Shown: positions 28,401 through 35,070 of the stretch, piece by piece
Layout of the letters: each line of letters begins with the position of its first letter
Position numbering within the stretch: the first letter of the stretch is position 1
From: Sipunculus nudus
Lineage: Eukaryota; Annelida; Sipuncula; Golfingiida; Sipunculidae
Assembly (NCBI GenBank): GCA_026874595.1
Contig: CM049314.1
Span: 66,387,300 to 66,451,299 of the forward strand
Reading direction: 5' to 3'
DNA: 64,000 bases
Notes under the pieces: model-generated
What the model was told of the DNA's origin: nothing
What the model saw: only the letters and a program-made list of their open reading frames with translations
Databases searched by the model: none
Program-made: the position numbers and the translations under genes

Positions 28401-28651
28401 AAATTTAAGGGAAATCAGTCTGTTTTAATTATATATATAAACATTTCATATTATATATAAACTGTTTATAATAATATTAAATTTTTGCACCTCTGCTGAC
28501 TACATACCTTTGGATCGATCTCTGCCAGCACATCAGTAAGGACTTGCAGCAGCTGCAGCGGTTCTAACGAGTCAAAGCTGATCAAGTTGTAGGTCTTACC
28601 AAACGGAGGCTTGTTCAGCTCCTGAACTATGAACTTTAACTGTTCACTCAT
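4194..28651 (-). CDS. IFT81: Intraflagellar transport protein 81 (IFT81), complete, 14 coding exons
   Basis: IFT81 is a core subunit of the IFT-B complex. It pairs with IFT74 through coiled coils and helps carry tubulin along the axoneme during cilium assembly (family knowledge). I rebuilt 14 exons by joining minus-strand segments at GT/AG borders: 28508-28651, 27240-27337, 26200-26380, 25357-25512, 20257-20367, 18704-18788, 17844-18007, 17175-17270, 16535-16681, 15960-16109, 15171-15389, 7020-7106, 5167-5324 and 4194-4464. Phases agree throughout and the total is 2,067 nt, giving 688 residues plus a stop; the human protein is about 676. Residues 1 to ~125 form the calponin-homology-like N-terminus ([19 protein letters not shown], then [11 protein letters not shown]). 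The rest is nearly continuous coiled coil with recognisable blocks such as [30 protein letters not shown] and EDRLVIQ at the C-terminus. The ATG at 28651 gives the expected MSEQ start, just after a splice acceptor, so a 5' UTR exon lies upstream. Confidence 0.95.
5167..5324 (-). CDS. IFT81: IFT81 coding exon 13 (residues 547-599)
   Basis: Acceptor CATTATCAG|GAGGTG, donor GCTTACAG|GTACCA, ends in phase 2. Reads [25 protein letters not shown]-like sequence, and [16 protein letters not shown], all expected in IFT81. The following intron (4465-5166) shows nothing I recognise. Confidence 0.94.
5693..6090 (+). mobile_element. Dispersed short element, AAGGC family (copy A), in IFT81 intron 12
   Basis: Begins CAGGGGTCAAAATAACGCCT and ends GAAAGGCAAACCTGT. 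The same two ends occur in opposite orientation at 57492-57972, and the first ~90 bp align well between copies. There is no ORF. The element class is unknown. Confidence 0.6.
6545..6991. mobile_element. 447-bp foldback element (MITE) with ~210-bp inverted arms
   Basis: Nearly the whole element is one inverted repeat. The left arm from 6545 (GGTATATCTAAAACCCGGAG) reappears reverse-complemented at the right end (CTCCGGGTTTTAGATACACC), and the arms run to about 6757 with a loop of roughly 25-30 bases. A 10-bp direct repeat, GCAGTGAGCT, flanks it at 6535-6544 and 6992-7001. A 10-bp target duplication with long arms fits Mutator-like elements best. Taking TA as the duplication and TCTAAAACCC as the end would suggest Tc1/mariner instead. 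It is non-coding. Confidence 0.85.
7020..7106 (-). CDS. IFT81: IFT81 coding exon 12 (residues 518-546)
   Basis: Acceptor TGTTTGTAG|GAGATG, donor GAACAG|GTAATG. Reads [20 protein letters not shown] then ESNRSKLEQ, matching the family. This 87-bp exon is flanked by the LTR element on its 5' side (304 bp away) and by a foldback element whose target duplication ends 18 bp past its donor. Confidence 0.94.
7411..8540 (-). repeat. 3' LTR (relative to the element)
   Basis: 1,130 bp, TG...CA ends. Identical to the other LTR except for about five substitutions. The short ORFs in it recur in the other LTR and are not genes. Confidence 0.95.
8541..8556 (-). promoter_or_regulatory. Polypurine tract
   Basis: On the minus strand AAAAAGGAGGGGGTGA abuts the 3' LTR. 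It is the expected primer site for plus-strand DNA synthesis. Confidence 0.85.
8752..13185 (-). CDS. Gag-Pol polyprotein, 1,477 aa, order Gag-PR-IN-RT-RNase H
   Basis: A single uninterrupted ORF. Residues ~28-75 are a charged coiled coil. Residues ~88-260 form a Gag capsid-like region. A CCHC zinc knuckle (C303, C306, H311, C316) follows. An aspartic protease carries DSG at 412-414. The integrase zinc motif is H610, H617, C647, C650. The integrase catalytic triad is D680, D740, E776 (35 residues between the last two), followed by a GPY/F module (WKGPY, 915-919). Reverse transcriptase comes only after this (about 1050-1265), with D1149 and YVDD at 1209-1212. RNase H has D1360, E1401, D1426 and D1469, and the ORF stops eight residues later (FLSRLPEC). 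Nothing integrase-like follows RNase H. The ATG at 13185 is the first in frame, after a ~715-bp leader. The sequence shows no frameshift between Gag and Pol, so the level of Gag versus Pol must be set some other way. Confidence 0.95.
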   Translation of the reverse strand: METLESLVRCGQALGLKDQALQDYVEARRRADEEREERARQHEIEKEQRELEREQRELEREREARAHELEVLRLKSDSGVKEERSRDVFPKIQLPPFDEAHDQLDAFLERFERLAVCQGYDRENWALHLSPLLRGKALGTYTQLSVSEAMDYDKLKIALLKRYQMTEEGYRHKFRTCRPEQGETPSQFAVRLSRYLDHWIGMAGVGGDYDGVVNLLMCEQFVNCCSTDLSMFLKERRCRDFDSMVDLAESYTEAHGVHSLTAGPRYGNNVPRPAQPVSQPREKREVEHSPGGQTFKPSGGIRCYLCNELGHKARECKTSARSRPRSSPQVGRAAGDQQRYRTNFSPPYNPKQKPEIMSMAVVEAETETVGAVKPEVESPSQSLGFAAQTEGGISLPVCEGLVNGKSARVLRDSGCSSAGIRESYVEPNQFTGHQVECRLFDGSVRQFPTARINVDCAYFVGTIEAMVVGDAVCDLALGNVAGARDPYDPDPTWKSERSSGIECDGVESQKEVSSAVETRSAAREKQIPTRSLNVASPVADVSPAEFLKAQEEDGSLAPYWRLAREARNDSPFRIEDGYLVRVVSDKRGDQDGSRVVVPQTLRYDVMRMGHEAVMAGHQGKDKTHDRVRTQFFWKGMYNDIAEFCKSCPICQKTIPKGKVPGATLGQMPLIDEPWRRISMDLVGPIHPASERGHRYILTVMDYATRYPEAVALKNIDTVSVADALVDIYARLGVPSEVLTDMGTQFTSDLMREVSRVLSVRQLTTTPYHPMCNGMVERFNGRLKLMLKRMCEERPRDWDRYLSAVLFAYREAPHESTGFSPFELLYGRIVRGPMRILRDLWTKRDTSVETKTTYQYVLDLQDKLSDTCALAREALNKSANRHKLLYDRGKCTRRFEAGDEVLLLLPTERNKLMVQWKGPYTIVNRVGDLDYRIKIGDKVKTFHVNMLKQYHARNEPQHILAAVAKGAPDSIHDPDGVDGETEPPVLGELNPEGIDEDAHMSLPSYARRQTGRDVQVNADLGKCQRREILSLLRQYGDVFTDVPKLTNVVECSIKLSSDVPVKTRPYRVPFELRETMRTEIQEMLNLGIIEQSDSSYASPCILLRKPDGKTRFAIDYRKLNQSVVFDPEPMPDPETLFVEVAKSQYFTKLDLTKGYWQIPVSEESRDKTAFVTPDGHYQFRVMPFGLVTAGAVFTRMMRKMFSDMPNVVCYVDDVLIHAETWDEHLRTLREVLVRLECANLAAKPAKTFIGYQSLEFLGHLVGTGNLATNPVLLKRIQSTDRPKTKKALRAFLGLTGYYRKFVPNYAEIAVPLTDLTRKGQPNKLDWKPVHENAYCSLKAKLSDPPILKLPDFSKRFYLKCDASDVGIGCILMQRHEGIMHPVAYASRKLLPRERNYSTIEKESLAIVWSVQKFEMYLACRPFTIQTDHKPLKCISKSKCANKRVMRWALVLQEFRFDIEAVSGKLNHGPDFLSRLPEC
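13186..13882 (-). other. 5' leader of the retrotransposon
   Basis: Untranslated stretch between the primer-binding site and the polyprotein ATG. It includes a GGACGGAC-type short tandem run at about 13335-13380. No other ORF is convincing. Confidence 0.7.
13883..13896 (-). promoter_or_regulatory. Candidate tRNA primer-binding site
   Basis: Five bases past the 5' LTR the minus strand reads TGGCGAGCGTGCCA. It begins with TGG, as a site paired to a tRNA CCA end must, and resembles the tRNA-Arg-type sites of some gypsy elements (inference). Confidence 0.5.
13901..15030 (-). repeat. 5' LTR (relative to the element)
   Basis: 1,130 bp, same ends as the 3' LTR. It lies 135 bp inside intron 11 from the exon 11 donor. 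As the 5' LTR it should hold the element promoter, reading in the same direction as IFT81. Confidence 0.95.
15171..15389 (-). CDS. IFT81: IFT81 coding exon 11 (residues 445-517)
   Basis: Acceptor CTCTCCAG|GGGGCAG, donor CAACAG|GTCAGTG. Encodes [20 protein letters not shown] and [18 protein letters not shown]. The intron that follows contains the LTR retrotransposon. Confidence 0.95.
15960..16109 (-). CDS. IFT81: IFT81 coding exon 10 (residues 395-444)
   Basis: Acceptor CATATTAAG|TTTAAAC, donor CGACTT|GTAAGT, phase 0. Encodes [20 protein letters not shown] and [20 protein letters not shown]. The next intron (15390-15959) has no gene; it carries a CTCF-like word around 15535. Confidence 0.94.
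16535..16681 (-). CDS. IFT81: IFT81 coding exon 9 (residues 346-394)
   Basis: Acceptor ATATTTCAG|GCTGCC, donor GATGAG|GTAAGT. Encodes AAIISRKKE and [10 protein letters not shown], both conserved in the family. The intron after it (16110-16534) is AT-rich and empty. Confidence 0.95.
17175..17270 (-). CDS. IFT81: IFT81 coding exon 8 (residues 314-345)
   Basis: Acceptor TGTTGACAG|ATTCGTC, donor CAACAG|GTCAGT, phase 0. Reads [20 protein letters not shown] then [12 protein letters not shown], a conserved coiled-coil segment. The intron after it (16682-17174) shows nothing notable. Confidence 0.92.
17844..18007 (-). CDS. IFT81: IFT81 coding exon 7 (residues 259-313)
   Basis: Acceptor TTAACCAG|GACTGC, donor GACCAG|GTCAGG. 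Encodes [15 protein letters not shown] and [26 protein letters not shown] is diagnostic for the family. The intron after it (17271-17843) shows nothing notable. Confidence 0.95.
18704..18788 (-). CDS. IFT81: IFT81 coding exon 6 (residues 231-259)
   Basis: Too short for an ORF search. Acceptor TTTTTCACAG|ATCGTTC, donor CTGAAG|GTAACA, ends in phase 1. It reads [20 protein letters not shown] then ASVGATPE, matching the HAVQRLQR-type block of IFT81. The following intron (18008-18703) has no feature I can name. Confidence 0.9.
18789..20256 (-). other. IFT81 intron 5 with a possible degenerate hairpin element
   Basis: No gene seen. Between about 19455 and 19945 the flanks look like eroded inverted repeats: TTTGGGAGTCTATGGCCGTA on the left, and the complement of TAGAACTCCCAAGTGCC on the right. 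Several GTTTAC/GTAAAC words lie between. This could be an old foldback element. Confidence 0.35.
20257..20367 (-). CDS. IFT81: IFT81 coding exon 5 (residues 194-230)
   Basis: Acceptor ATTTTGCAG|GTTGAAT, donor AACTTG|GTAAGC, phase 0. Encodes [17 protein letters not shown] and QQQKQEQKN, coiled coil matching the family. Confidence 0.93.
21738..21810 (-). tRNA. tRNA-Thr (anticodon AGT)
   Basis: Read on the minus strand, the 73-nt sequence folds as a full cloverleaf: acceptor GGCTCCG/CGGGGCC, D-arm GCTTAGTTGGTTAAAGC, anticodon stem CCTGT/ACAGG around loop CTAGTAA (anticodon AGT), and T-arm GAGGG-TTCGAAT-CCCTC. It closely resembles animal tRNA-Thr(AGT). A T5 run directly after the 3' end fits RNA polymerase III termination. 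There is no intron, and the CCA is not encoded. It sits inside IFT81 intron 4 on the same strand. Confidence 0.95.
23571..23733 (-). mobile_element. Small non-autonomous element, GGATCC-ended family (copy 1)
   Basis: On the minus strand it begins CAGGGGTGGATCCAGGATTT, the same start as the better-preserved copy at 49074-49278, and the next ~100 bp can be aligned with that copy. The far end is a G-run and is not cleanly bounded. There is no coding capacity. Confidence 0.65.
25357..25512 (-). CDS. IFT81: IFT81 coding exon 4 (residues 142-193)
   Basis: Acceptor ATTTACAG|TACCTGG, donor AGGAAG|GTGAGTT, phase 0 at both ends. Encodes the start of the coiled coil, with [20 protein letters not shown] and [11 protein letters not shown]. 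Confidence 0.95.
26200..26380 (-). CDS. IFT81: IFT81 coding exon 3 (residues 81-141)
   Basis: Acceptor CATAACAG|GACCCAG, donor CAACAG|GTGAGTG. Encodes [20 protein letters not shown] and [19 protein letters not shown], a highly conserved part of the family. The next intron (25513-26199) has no gene; a CTCF-like word lies just downstream of the donor, at 26155-26168. Confidence 0.95.
27240..27337 (-). CDS. IFT81: IFT81 coding exon 2 (residues 49-81)
   Basis: Acceptor TTTTCAG|CAAAAAG, donor GATGC|GTAAGTA, ends in phase 2. Encodes [20 protein letters not shown] and LKYKPNN, matching the second helical stretch of the N-terminal domain. The next intron (26381-27239) holds nothing I recognise. Confidence 0.93.
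28508..28651 (-). CDS. IFT81: IFT81 coding exon 1 (residues 1-48)
   Basis: Starts at the ATG and ends ...LAEIDPK before donor AAAG|GTATGTA. Six bases before the ATG is a good acceptor (TGTATTTCAG|GACAAA), so the exon probably begins at 28657 and is preceded by an untranslated exon. It encodes the first half of the CH-like tubulin-binding domain. The intron that follows (27338-28507) is AT-rich; I see no gene in it, only a short tRNA-like scrap near 28,155. Confidence 0.93.
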
Positions 28652-28689
28652 TTTGTCCTGAAATACACAGGAGAACCACACTTAATGAA

Positions 28690-31130
28690 AACCCCACTAT
28701 GGTAGCCACCTCAACAAGGGCCCATACTCACTGAAGGTTATGACAAGTTACAACTAGTTATGACCTGTAATCTTTGGATGTCACAGTCAATCATACAACA
28801 GTCATAGGTCAAGTCACATGTGGTCGGTAAAGATTGCAGGAGGAATATTGGTCATGAGTAGTCATGGCAAATCATAAGTTGTCTTCAAGAGGTGGAAGTC
28901 TATCATGAGATTGTTGTACGATGGTCTGACCATGTTTTAACCATTAATATGCCGCTATGACCAGAGATCAGTGATAAAAGTGATCTCATAACAGCTGTAA
29001 GACTATCGTACAACTGCTCTAATGCTGGTCTACTACAAGTTGTGTGATCAGTGGCAGGTGGTCACTAGTGGTTGTGCAATGTACGTTCGATAGTCTTTTC
29101 CTAATGTGACTGTAACTGTTTTTTTTTTATGCCAAATAAATGCAGCTAGTCGCCAAGACCAATTGTTTGCTGCAGCTAGTCATGTTCAGGGTTGATCATA
29201 GCTTAGCTGTGACTGGGCCATAATTATATCACCATGTTGACCTTCGTGCATGTGATATTATGACCAGCCAACCATGTTTTTTTTGTCTCAAAATTTAAAG
29301 ATTAGTTAGACTGCTGGGGGCATACAGGTGTGCATAATCTAACCATTTTTTACTAACATGAAATATCAATCTCAGGCAAAAAATAATTTAATCTAAATAA
29401 ACTAAGAATCAAAGATTAAAATAATATTTGAATACCGTTATATTTAGTATAGGAATAAATAGGAAATAGGAATATATTTTGAAGAATGGTAATTTACTGC
29501 AGTCATTTTTACTTATAATAACATACCATGTTGTGATCAGAACAAATCCACGTGAACACATACAAAGGCCATTGCTTAAACTGTCAATGAATGAACCAAT
29601 CAGAGGCCTGTACGGAATGACTTCATTCTGTGTAGGGCTATAAATCATCTGTAAACGTGAGCAATTAATGTCCTTTTGCAGACTCAGAAAACAGTTTTAA
29701 AACTGTCGTATATATTTCCGGTCCAGATAGTACTGCAGTTTGGAGCAGACGGTACGATGAAAAGAACACAAACAATATTTATATGGTTTACTATATGTAT
29801 TCCAGCTGAACAGCGAAAGTAATGGCTTGAACCACCAAATTACTGCATGCACCCAAACACTGGAGTTTCCTACTTCCTTCCTTCAGAATGGACTTCGTGG
29901 ATTCTCTGTTAACATCTGAATTGACCTTGGTTTGGGCCAAATATTAGCCACAAATAATGATTCAAGCAACTGTGGTTCATGCAAAAAAATTGATAAAAAT
30001 GCGATCTATCGTACATTCATTAAAACTGGGCACTGGAACTTTTGTTCACCAATTCAGATTAATTAAACAGAGGGTGTATAAACTTCAATTCCAATTAATT
30101 TCATTTTCACTTTTTCTTTCCTATTTAATTCATTTAGAATTCATTAAGTATTAAAACTTCAAACAGTAACAGATTATTTATGAAGAACTGCAAAGACTAC
30201 TTATTTAGGAAAATGAAGGAACTGGAAAATGGAATTTTTATTACATAATTATTAATCATGGTCACTTTTTATCTTTGAATCTCTTAGTCACAGTATTTAA
30301 TAGATGTAACTCACAGTTACATGAATGTCTTTGTCACTCTTAGTTTTTTTTTTAGTTATTCTGTAGTTATTTTTTTTTTAAATTATGAACACACAGTCGT
30401 TTTAAACTATACATGTAATTATTATTATCACTGTAATTTTTAAAATATTGTAGTCAATTGTTTTTACATATATGTAACTGACTGACATATGTACATGTAT
30501 AAGTGTTTCCATGTTCGATAGTCTTAGTCGGCACTTTGAAATCAACTAATATGATAAATTATCTAAATTGTATGCATGGTCTGCCATCTTGTTAAATGTG
30601 TTTCAAGGTCCACTATGGAAATAAGTATACCTCACAAATGTAAGGTTACTTTTTAGTGCTCCTTTTTCATGGCTTTTAACACTTGCAGATTTTATGAATA
30701 TAATTTTGATAGATATATGTATATTTTATATTTATCCATTTTATTGTGATCTGTATGTGTTTGTTGTTGTGAATAAAATATATCAATCAATCATCGGAGC
30801 GAATGTAGAATCAGTACCTACATTGTTGATTATAGGTATATATGAATGGATACCTTTCGGAATAGCCTACATACTAAAGAGGGCGATATATTTGATTGGG
30901 ATAGAGAAAAAAATGGGGTGTAGTTTTTTTTTGGGGGGGTTTTCATATTATATATTTTTTTTTAATATATGGAATATATATATAATAATAAAAGTCTGCA
31001 CATCCCTATGTTGTCTTGTCTTCCTTATTCTCTGATGGTGTCTTATGATAACCTGACAATTGAAGAGATGTTGATTATTATATATATTTGGTTAGTACAT
31101 ATATCACATAATGAACACATGAAATATCAT
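28690..31130. other. Region upstream of IFT81
   Basis: From about 28730 to 29280 the DNA is unusually rich in GTCAT/ATGAC and GACCA/TGGTC words. On the minus strand a possible 5' UTR exon of IFT81 ends at 29527 (ACATG|GTATGTT donor), with an ATTGG/CCAAT word nearby. I saw no coding exon. From 29,650 to 31,130 it is AT-rich without a recognisable gene. Confidence 0.4.
29527..29640 (-). other. Possible non-coding first exon of IFT81
   Basis: Ends at a good donor (ATCACAACATG|GTATGTT) about 870 bp upstream of the acceptor that precedes the IFT81 start codon. The 5' limit is a guess. No transcript evidence is available. Confidence 0.2.
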
Positions 31131-31136
31131 CAGATG

Positions 31137-31205
31137 ATCTCAGCGGGATTCGATCCTGTGCAGCACGGGTCGGAAGTGGAACACTAATGCCATTACACCG
31201 TACAA
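31137..31205 (-). repeat. tRNA-derived SINE head or tRNA relic
   Basis: On the minus strand there is an A-box-like GGTGTAATGGCATTAG, followed about 40 bases later by a B-box-like GGATCGAATCCC. The anticodon arm does not pair, so it is not a working tRNA. Confidence 0.5.
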
Positions 31206-31301
31206 GACGATGTGAAGGTCGTCGGATTTTGGGGATATTTAAACCTTGGTCAAAGTAAAGTAAGCGCGCCACCTGACGGCGCTAATTAAAATAAAACCGT
31301 A

Positions 31302-31994
31302 ATGAATACAAGTTTGACAACCATTAGCGTCATTAGCAACCACACGATGTGGTCAGACGACAGTTCTTTTGAGTCGCCACAGACGTTCCGTTCGAGTTCT
31401 ACTGTGTCCAAAGAGAGGGCTAGAAGCAGTAGAAAAAAAAATATGGAGAGCTTAAAGCGGAAAAATGAGTGTAAAGTGGAATCGTCAATCAGAAAAAAGA
31501 AGGTTAAAGTTCATCGACAGGAGGCTCCATCGGGAGTTGGAAATACGCAGACTGAGCAGCTGTCAGACATGGTTAGTCACACTACAAGATGTGATTCTAG
31601 ATCTACAGATCCCTCCATAAGTAATATGACAGACCCAAAAAATAAAGATTCATCTATTCAAGTGACACTATGTTGTAATGATGGTGCCACACACGAATGT
31701 TGTAATACAAAGGATGAAGTTAGCAGTGGAAAAACGACGACGTTTGCGTCGGTTAGCTACAACAGAAAAGGACCAACGACCAGTGATGTAGATATCACGT
31801 GGAAAAAACTGACAAGAGACATATTAAAAAATAAAGAAGGGACAACCCATTGGTTAATGGAACATATTATTATCAAACAGAATTGTACTTGTCATAAATG
31901 TAAATCAGAAATGAAATTAGTGTCAGCAACAAGTGCTCAAACATGTGATCTGGTCAGATGGCTTGCCAGAAAAGAAACCCAACGCATGATATAA
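31302..31994 (+). pseudogene. N-terminal half of the Merlin/IS1595-type transposase
   Basis: 230 codons. Residues 1-80 are Ser/Lys/Arg-rich with basic clusters (RSSRKKN at 42-48, RKKKVKV at 64-70) that look like nuclear import signals. Residues 167-206 include CTCHKC followed by KSEMKLV, the zinc-ribbon-like part that precedes the DDE domain in this family. After W220 the frame runs into unrelated residues and stops at 31994, overlapping the next ORF by 37 bases. Confidence 0.6.
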
Positions 31995-32728
31995 AGTTGT
32001 CAATCAGACACGGAAGTTGGTTTGCTTTGTCAAATATGACTTTGGAGGAGATAACAGAGATGACATACTTATGGTGCATGGGATCATCTCAGCTGCATTT
32101 AACCCATGAACTAGAATGTAGCAACAAAACTGTAGTGGACTGGAGCTGTTTCTGTAGGGAAATTTGTGAAGAAACACTGATACGAGAAACAGAGAATAGT
32201 GATAAAATAGGAGGACAGGATGTGATCGTTGAAATAGACGAATCAAAGTTTGCTAAGCGAAAGTACAATCAAGGTCACAGTGTTAAAGGTGGGTGGGTTT
32301 TTGGCGGAAGGGAAAGGGAAGATAAAGTGTTCATGGTGGTAGTACCAGACCGGAGTAAAGAGACTTTGATCCCGATCATTCAGAAACACATCGAGGTGGG
32401 ATCCATCATCTTTTCAGATTGTTGGAAGAGCTATGATTGTTTGTCGGATTTAGGATATCAACATGGGACAGTTAATCATTCTAAGAATTTTAAAGATCCT
32501 GTCACAGGAGTACATACAAACACCATAGAGGGACAGTGGCAGAAAGCTAAACATGGGGCACATATGCCCCAATTTGGTGTAAAATCAAACCATTTGCCAG
32601 GATACCTCGCCGTTCACATATGGAAACTTAAATACGGTGGACGCAATATTTTCAAGAATTTCCTAGATGCTGCCATCAAAATATACAATGGCAAGTGCGG
32701 CACCAGCACTTGTCAATTCTGCCAGTAA
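31958..32728 (+). CDS. DDE domain of the Merlin/IS1595-type transposase (ISXO2-like)
   Basis: 256 codons from an ATG that is probably not the true start. SIRHGSWF (15-22) marks the region before the catalytic core. Putative catalytic residues are D94 in VEIDESKFAKRKY, D154 in IIFSDCWKSYD, and the N188/E191 pair in HTNTIEGQWQKAKH. WVFGGRERED (113-122) and VNHSKNF (172-178) are also typical. The domain is intact. The enzyme would cut and rejoin transposon ends in the nucleus. No exon beyond 32728 is evident. Confidence 0.75.
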   Translation: MACQKRNPTHDIKLSIRHGSWFALSNMTLEEITEMTYLWCMGSSQLHLTHELECSNKTVVDWSCFCREICEETLIRETENSDKIGGQDVIVEIDESKFAKRKYNQGHSVKGGWVFGGREREDKVFMVVVPDRSKETLIPIIQKHIEVGSIIFSDCWKSYDCLSDLGYQHGTVNHSKNFKDPVTGVHTNTIEGQWQKAKHGAHMPQFGVKSNHLPGYLAVHIWKLKYGGRNIFKNFLDAAIKIYNGKCGTSTCQFCQ

Positions 32729-32904
32729 AACATAAGTGTTCTTCATGTATATAGAACTGTATAAATGTTGATATGTTCCGTTCCGTAAAGATTTGTCGAA
32801 GGAGAAGATGAGGGTGGTATATAAAAAGAGGTAAACACTTTTCTAAAAAGACCGATGTGCATTATACTTCAATATGATATTTTATAACCGCTAAAGACAG
32901 AAGA

Positions 32905-33450
32905 TAATTAATTGGGGGGGAGACCCCCCACACCCCCCCCTGAACGTATTTTTTTAATGGTAGGAATGGTAAACTAAAGACCGTGGAAAATTAATTGGGG
33001 GGAGACCCCCCACACCCCCCCTGAACGTATTTTTTTAATGGTATACTAAAGACTGTAGATAATTAATTGGGGGAGACCCCCCACACCCCCCCCCCTGAAC
33101 GTATTTTATAAATCGTAGGAATGGTAAACTAAAGACAGTAGATAATTGATTGGGGGGAGACCCCCCACACCCCCCTGAATGTATTTTATTAATCTTAGCA
33201 ATGGTAAACTAAAGACCATAGTAAATTAATTGGGGGGAGACCCCCCACACCCCCCCCTGAACGTATTTTATAAATCGTAGCAATGGTAAACTAAAGACCG
33301 TAGAAAATTAATTGGGGGAGACCCCCCACACCCCCCCTGAACGTATTTTATAAATCGTAGGAACGGTTAACTATAAAGACAGTAGATAATTGATTGGGGG
33401 GAACCCCCCACACCCCCCCCCCCCCTGAACATATTTTATAAATGGTAGGA
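32905..33450 (+). repeat. G/C-hairpin minisatellite, seven units of ~72-83 bp
   Basis: Units start with TTGGGGGGAGACCCCCCACA and continue CCCCCCCTGAACGTATTTTA, then ATGGTAAACTAAAGAC. The G-runs begin near 32912, 32995, 33067, 33150, 33230, 33312 and 33394. Each unit can fold as a GGGGGG-AGA-CCCCCC hairpin and carries long C-runs that could form four-stranded structures. Confidence 0.95.
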
Positions 33451-33575
33451 ATGGTATAATTAATACGTGATGTGTTTGAGAATGTTTAGGGTGTAAACGT
33501 ATTTTATCAATGGTAGGAATGGTATAATTAATACGTGATGTGTATGAGAATGTTTAGGGTGTTAACCCCAAGGGA
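33425..33575 (+). repeat. Two ~80-bp tandem units lacking the G-block
   Basis: Two copies of a unit reading ATGGTAGGAATGGTATAATT, then AATACGTGATGTGT and GAGAATGTTTAGGGTGT. The first part matches the minisatellite spacer, so this is an edge variant of that array. Confidence 0.85.
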
Positions 33576-33579
33576 GCCC

Positions 33580-34600
33580 CCATGTTTTACTCCTATACTT
33601 TACGGTAGGTGAGAACTGGGTTACCGTAATAAACCCTGCATATTGAAACATGGCTGATTCTACTGGGAGCTCCCTATCGTTAGCTGATGAAGGGATATTT
33701 GAGTTTAAATCAGATAATGTAGAGTAAATAATATTGCAAGTAAGTACACCATTAGGAGTTCTTAAGATGTGCTGACATTATATGATATCTGTGGAACAGT
33801 TCTTCCTACATTAGTTGTGTCTTGACGATGGCCCCATGCAGGTACTGATTGTACATTCGGGCCCAATCATTTAATATTGCCTTGAATTCGAATTCATTAT
33901 CACTCAATTAAGAATTGACTCCAGTTCAGACTAAAGTACAGTACAGACCGCCGAATGCACAGTAGGCTACGTACAGTGACAGTACTGTCAATAAAGTTGT
34001 CCTAAAGACAGTATATACACTATACAGTGTAAGTGGTCAGCTTGTCAGAAGAGTCTACAGACATTCATGTTGAACAGATAATGAGATATAGTGTGGACTG
34101 TAACTAGTGAAAGTCTTGTTGATTGTTTAACAGTTATTTCAATTGACAGATAACATTCAACTTACAATGTATTAGGGGATAATTCTTGGTCCCGGGTGAT
34201 ATTAAGCGAGTGATGCGGTTTCCAGGACACCGGCCTCCCTCACGCTCAGTTCGTTTACGGTCACACAGAAATATGCAAGACCCGGATGACTGCCCGGTGT
34301 ATCACAACAATGTTTCACATGTAGAATTGTCTCGCGCAACCAGGCAACTACGCATGCTCTGCAATATTCCACGTGTCAGAGCATGGGCGTCGATGTAAAA
34401 TATTACAATTAACATACTATAGTATTCAAATAGTACTTCCCATCCAATTTTGATCACACCATATATTATAATATGTCCCATGCAACAAGAGAGAGACAGA
34501 AATAGACTACGACAGAGTTATTTACTGCTAATTTCTGTGAAAAAAAGTTGTCTGGTCAGAACAGCATACCCAGACAGCAGCCCCCAATGGGCCCCATATG
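33580..34600. other. No gene recognised
   Basis: Mostly AT-rich single-copy-looking DNA. A more GC/CpG-rich patch at about 34180-34400 includes an E-box CACGTG and CGCATGC words and could be a regulatory region, but nothing decides it. Confidence 0.4.
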
Positions 34601-35070
34601 TGGTTGTCATGGGCTAGCCCAGTGGGCTAGACATGGCAAGCCACATGGGATCCCATGAAAATTGCACCCATTGCCTTAATGGGATCCCACGTGGGTAGCA
34701 CATGGGCTGACACATGGGCATTACATTGGCCGCACATGGGCTCCTCTGGTACTGACAATGCCTTTCTTTTTACACATGGGCCCCACACGGGGCCCTCTTG
34801 GACTAAGGAAATATTTTCATTCTCACACGTGGGTCCCACATGGGACCCATCAGTACTGACCCATCTCACACAAGGGCTCCACATGGGCCCCTTCTCTACT
34901 GACTCTCTGTCACACATGGGCTCCACATGGGCCCCTTCTCTACTGACTCTCTGTCACACATGGGCTTCACATGGGCCCCTTCTGTTCTGACCACCTCTCA
35001 CACATGGGCTCCTAGTGGGCCCCTATTGCACTGATTTCCTCTCACATATAGGTTCCACGTGTCCTTGTTG
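34600..35070. repeat. Degenerate repeats of ACATGGGCCCC / CACATGGGCTCC
   Basis: Short near-palindromic words (CACATGGG, CCCACATGGG, ATGGGCCCC) recur every 20-60 bp. The middle has an approximate 54-bp tandem unit ending TCTACTGACTCTCTGTCA. ORFs exist on both strands only because the repeat has few stops. Similar words recur at 41,900-42,460. Confidence 0.85.

Larger units (their letters stand above)
31302..32728 (+). mobile_element. Merlin/IS1595-type (ISXO2-like) transposase gene, split by a frameshift
   Basis: Two overlapping ORFs read as one transposase of about 470 residues. The N-terminal half has a basic, nuclear-localisation-like region and a CxxC motif. The C-terminal half is the DDE domain. 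The switch of frame falls near 31958-31970, after ...LVRW, where a one-base change would restore a W-x-C-Q-K reading. I could not find clear terminal inverted repeats, so this could be a decayed transposon, a copy with programmed frameshifting, or a host gene with an undetected intron. Confidence 0.75.

Noticed and set aside
34627-34990. Overlapping ORFs of about 100 codons on both strands
   Set aside because: The ACATGGGCC repeat block happens to lack stops; both strands are open and neither looks like a protein.
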